Translations under genes and position numbers: made by a program | From: an uncultured Syntrophobacteraceae bacterium | Lineage (GTDB): Bacteria; Desulfobacterota; Syntrophobacteria; Syntrophobacterales; Syntrophobacteraceae | Assembly: GCA_937889795.1 (NCBI GenBank) | Contig: CALBZH010000124.1 | Coordinates: forward strand, 1 to 6,087 | DNA: 6,087 nt | Direction of reading: 5' to 3' | Part shown: positions 4,698-6,087 of the stretch, piece after piece | Layout of the letters: each line of letters starts with the position of its first letter | Position numbering within the stretch: position 1 is the stretch's first letter | The notes under the pieces: model-generated | What the model was told of the DNA's origin: nothing | Databases searched by the model: none | What the model saw: the letters and a program-made list of their open reading frames with translations, nothing else

Positions 4698-6087
4698 TCA
4701 ATCCTCGATCCCCTTCCTTCTGCCCCTCAAAAACGCAAACGCCAGTGCCGCGACGGCCACGGCCGAGCACGACCCGGCAAACCAGTCCCCGTATCGCATA
4801 TACGTCGTGACCAGGCGAAATGGACGGACCGTGCAGGTCAGCTGTCCCGTCTCAAAGAGAGGGAGCGCCCCGCACATGCGCCCCGCGGCATCGAAGACCG
4901 TGCTGATCCCCGTGTTGGCTGCCCGCACCAGGGGCACCCGACACTCAACGGCGCGCCAGCCCGCCATTTCCATGTGCTGGTAGGGAGCACTCGTTCGCCC
5001 ATACCATGCATCGTTCGTGATGTTAACAAGCACCTCCGCGCCCGCCAATGCCGTCTCCCTCGCCAGCTCCGGAAAGACAGCCTCGTAGCAGATCAAGACT
5101 CCCAGGGGCTTCTTCCCCAAACCGATGGGGGCCGAGCTTGTCCCCGGGACGAAATCCCCAGCGGCTTCGACGAGCCGATGAATAAAGAAGAGCAGCTTCT
5201 GGAAAGGCACATACTCCCCGAACGGAACCAAATGCTGTTTGGCATAAGCCCCCGCAATCGTCCCATCGGGCGTCACCAGATAGGCCCGGTTCTGCAGCTT
5301 GGGCACGCCGTCTACCCGCGTGATGGCAGGGCTCCCGAAGATCACGGGGCGCCCGACCTCGGCAAGGATCTCGTTGACTTGACGGCTGAGCTTCTCGTCC
5401 ACCCCGTAAAAGAACGGCGTAGCCGTCTCGGGCCAGACCAGCAGGTCGGGTGGAGAATCCTGACCAACCGCCTGCAGCGAGAGGTCCCGATAACGGCGCA
5501 GGGTCTCCTGTTGGAATGCCGGATCCCACTTCTGGCTTTGATCGATGTTGCCCTGGACCACGGCCACGCGCCATGGCGAAGCCTTTTCCTGGAGCTCTGC
5601 AATGGTCTTCAGACGCTGCTGCCCGTAGGCAAAGCACAACGCGAAGCAACCGCCAAAAAGAAGAGCCGCGAACGCTCCTCGTTTCCGCGTCATGACGGAC
5701 CAAAGGACGGTGTTCCCAAAAACCACCAGCCAGCTCACTCCGTACACACCCGCAACGTCGGCGGTCTGAACCAGGGGCAGCACCGGTGTCTGGGAGTAGC
5801 CAAGGTTCGCCCACGGGAACCCACTCAAGGCATAGGCTCGGACCAGCTCAAGGGCTACCCAGACGGAAGGCAAAGCCAGCGTCCACAGGGCGGGCGTTTC
5901 TTCCAGACGATTCGCCGCCCAGGCAAACAAGGCCGGGTAGACCGCCAGGTATGCAGCAACGAGAAAGAGGGCGCCCACGGCGAGGAGAGTCGGCAGTCCG
6001 CCGTAATGCTGAATGACGTAGTGAATCCAATATAGCGCTGAGAGAAAGTGACTCAGACCACAAATGTAGCCCAGCCGAAACGATTCC
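4698..6087 (-). CDS. lnt: Apolipoprotein N-acyltransferase, N-terminus beyond the window
   Basis: Lnt is the inner-membrane enzyme that adds the third acyl chain to the N-terminal cysteine of lipoproteins, using phospholipid as donor. That step is normally required for Lol export to the outer membrane. The visible part is 462 residues from base 6086; about 50 N-terminal residues are missing (typical length about 510). Hydrophobic helices occupy roughly visible residues 1-150 and a last one about 437-455. The periplasmic nitrilase-fold domain runs from about 172 (VVQGNIDQSQKWD) to 425. The catalytic triad is present: E220 (VWPETATPFF), K283 (AKQHLVPFGEYVPF) and C333 (GVLICYEA), with E291 and E335 matching other conserved acidic residues. 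Spacing E-K 63 and K-C 50 is close to E. coli (68 and 52). The protein stops with TGA at 4698-4700, upstream of prfB on the same strand. Confidence 0.95.
   Translation of the reverse strand, partial: ESFRLGYICGLSHFLSALYWIHYVIQHYGGLPTLLAVGALFLVAAYLAVYPALFAWAANRLEETPALWTLALPSVWVALELVRAYALSGFPWANLGYSQTPVLPLVQTADVAGVYGVSWLVVFGNTVLWSVMTRKRGAFAALLFGGCFALCFAYGQQRLKTIAELQEKASPWRVAVVQGNIDQSQKWDPAFQQETLRRYRDLSLQAVGQDSPPDLLVWPETATPFFYGVDEKLSRQVNEILAEVGRPVIFGSPAITRVDGVPKLQNRAYLVTPDGTIAGAYAKQHLVPFGEYVPFQKLLFFIHRLVEAAGDFVPGTSSAPIGLGKKPLGVLICYEAVFPELARETALAGAEVLVNITNDAWYGRTSAPYQHMEMAGWRAVECRVPLVRAANTGISTVFDAAGRMCGALPLFETGQLTCTVRPFRLVTTYMRYGDWFAGSCSAVAVAALAFAFLRGRRKGIED

Noticed and set aside
4434..6035. Long plus-strand open frame of 533 codons opposite lnt and prfB
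   Set aside because: It lies antisense to two clearly conserved genes, its translation is Arg/Pro/Gly-rich without domain character, and there is no good ribosome binding site. It is an effect of GC-rich codon use.

Overview
The first 47 bases are not genomic. They are the 3' part of the Illumina P5/TruSeq read-1 adapter, so real sequence starts at base 48 and the window probably sits at the end of a draft contig. The rest is GC-rich bacterial DNA from a diderm. It encodes apolipoprotein N-acyltransferase (Lnt), has a near-perfect sigma-54 promoter, and uses strong GGAGG-type ribosome binding sites. Protein style and the lnt-prfB neighbourhood suggest a deltaproteobacterial (Desulfobacterota/Syntrophobacter-like) organism. 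That placement is an inference and cannot be proved from this sequence.

Left part, plus strand (48-1501). The tail of a two-helix membrane protein ends at 284. A regulatory intergenic region follows, with two 17-nt direct repeats 32 nt apart (341-357 and 373-389) and then a sigma-54 -24/-12 element at 486-502. These precede a 78-residue protein with eight cysteines (559-795). Next is a 373-nt gap rich in inverted repeats, including two overlapping, mutually exclusive hairpins at 1048-1079. A 110-residue protein (1169-1501) follows, with a Cys-rich N-terminus, a long charged helix and a full TAAGGAGG ribosome binding site. Neither small protein can be assigned a function.

Right part, minus strand (6087 down to 1650). 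Four genes run in one direction: lnt (5' end outside the window), prfB, potC and potD. Gaps are 63 nt and 12-33 nt, and potC/potD share a 4-nt ATGA overlap, so one transcription unit is likely. prfB is intact only if the classic release-factor-2 autoregulatory +1 frameshift is included: an SD-like GGGAGG followed by CTT TGA C at codon 26. PotC and PotD are the second permease and the periplasmic binding protein of a spermidine/putrescine ABC importer. The ATPase PotA and first permease PotB are not next to them; prfB occupies the place where potB is usually found.

The two strands converge at 1502-1649, which contains short tandem repeats and no recognisable terminator. I found no tRNA, rRNA, CRISPR array, insertion sequence or phage genes. 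The most interesting unexplained unit is the sigma-54-controlled eight-cysteine small protein with its candidate enhancer repeats.
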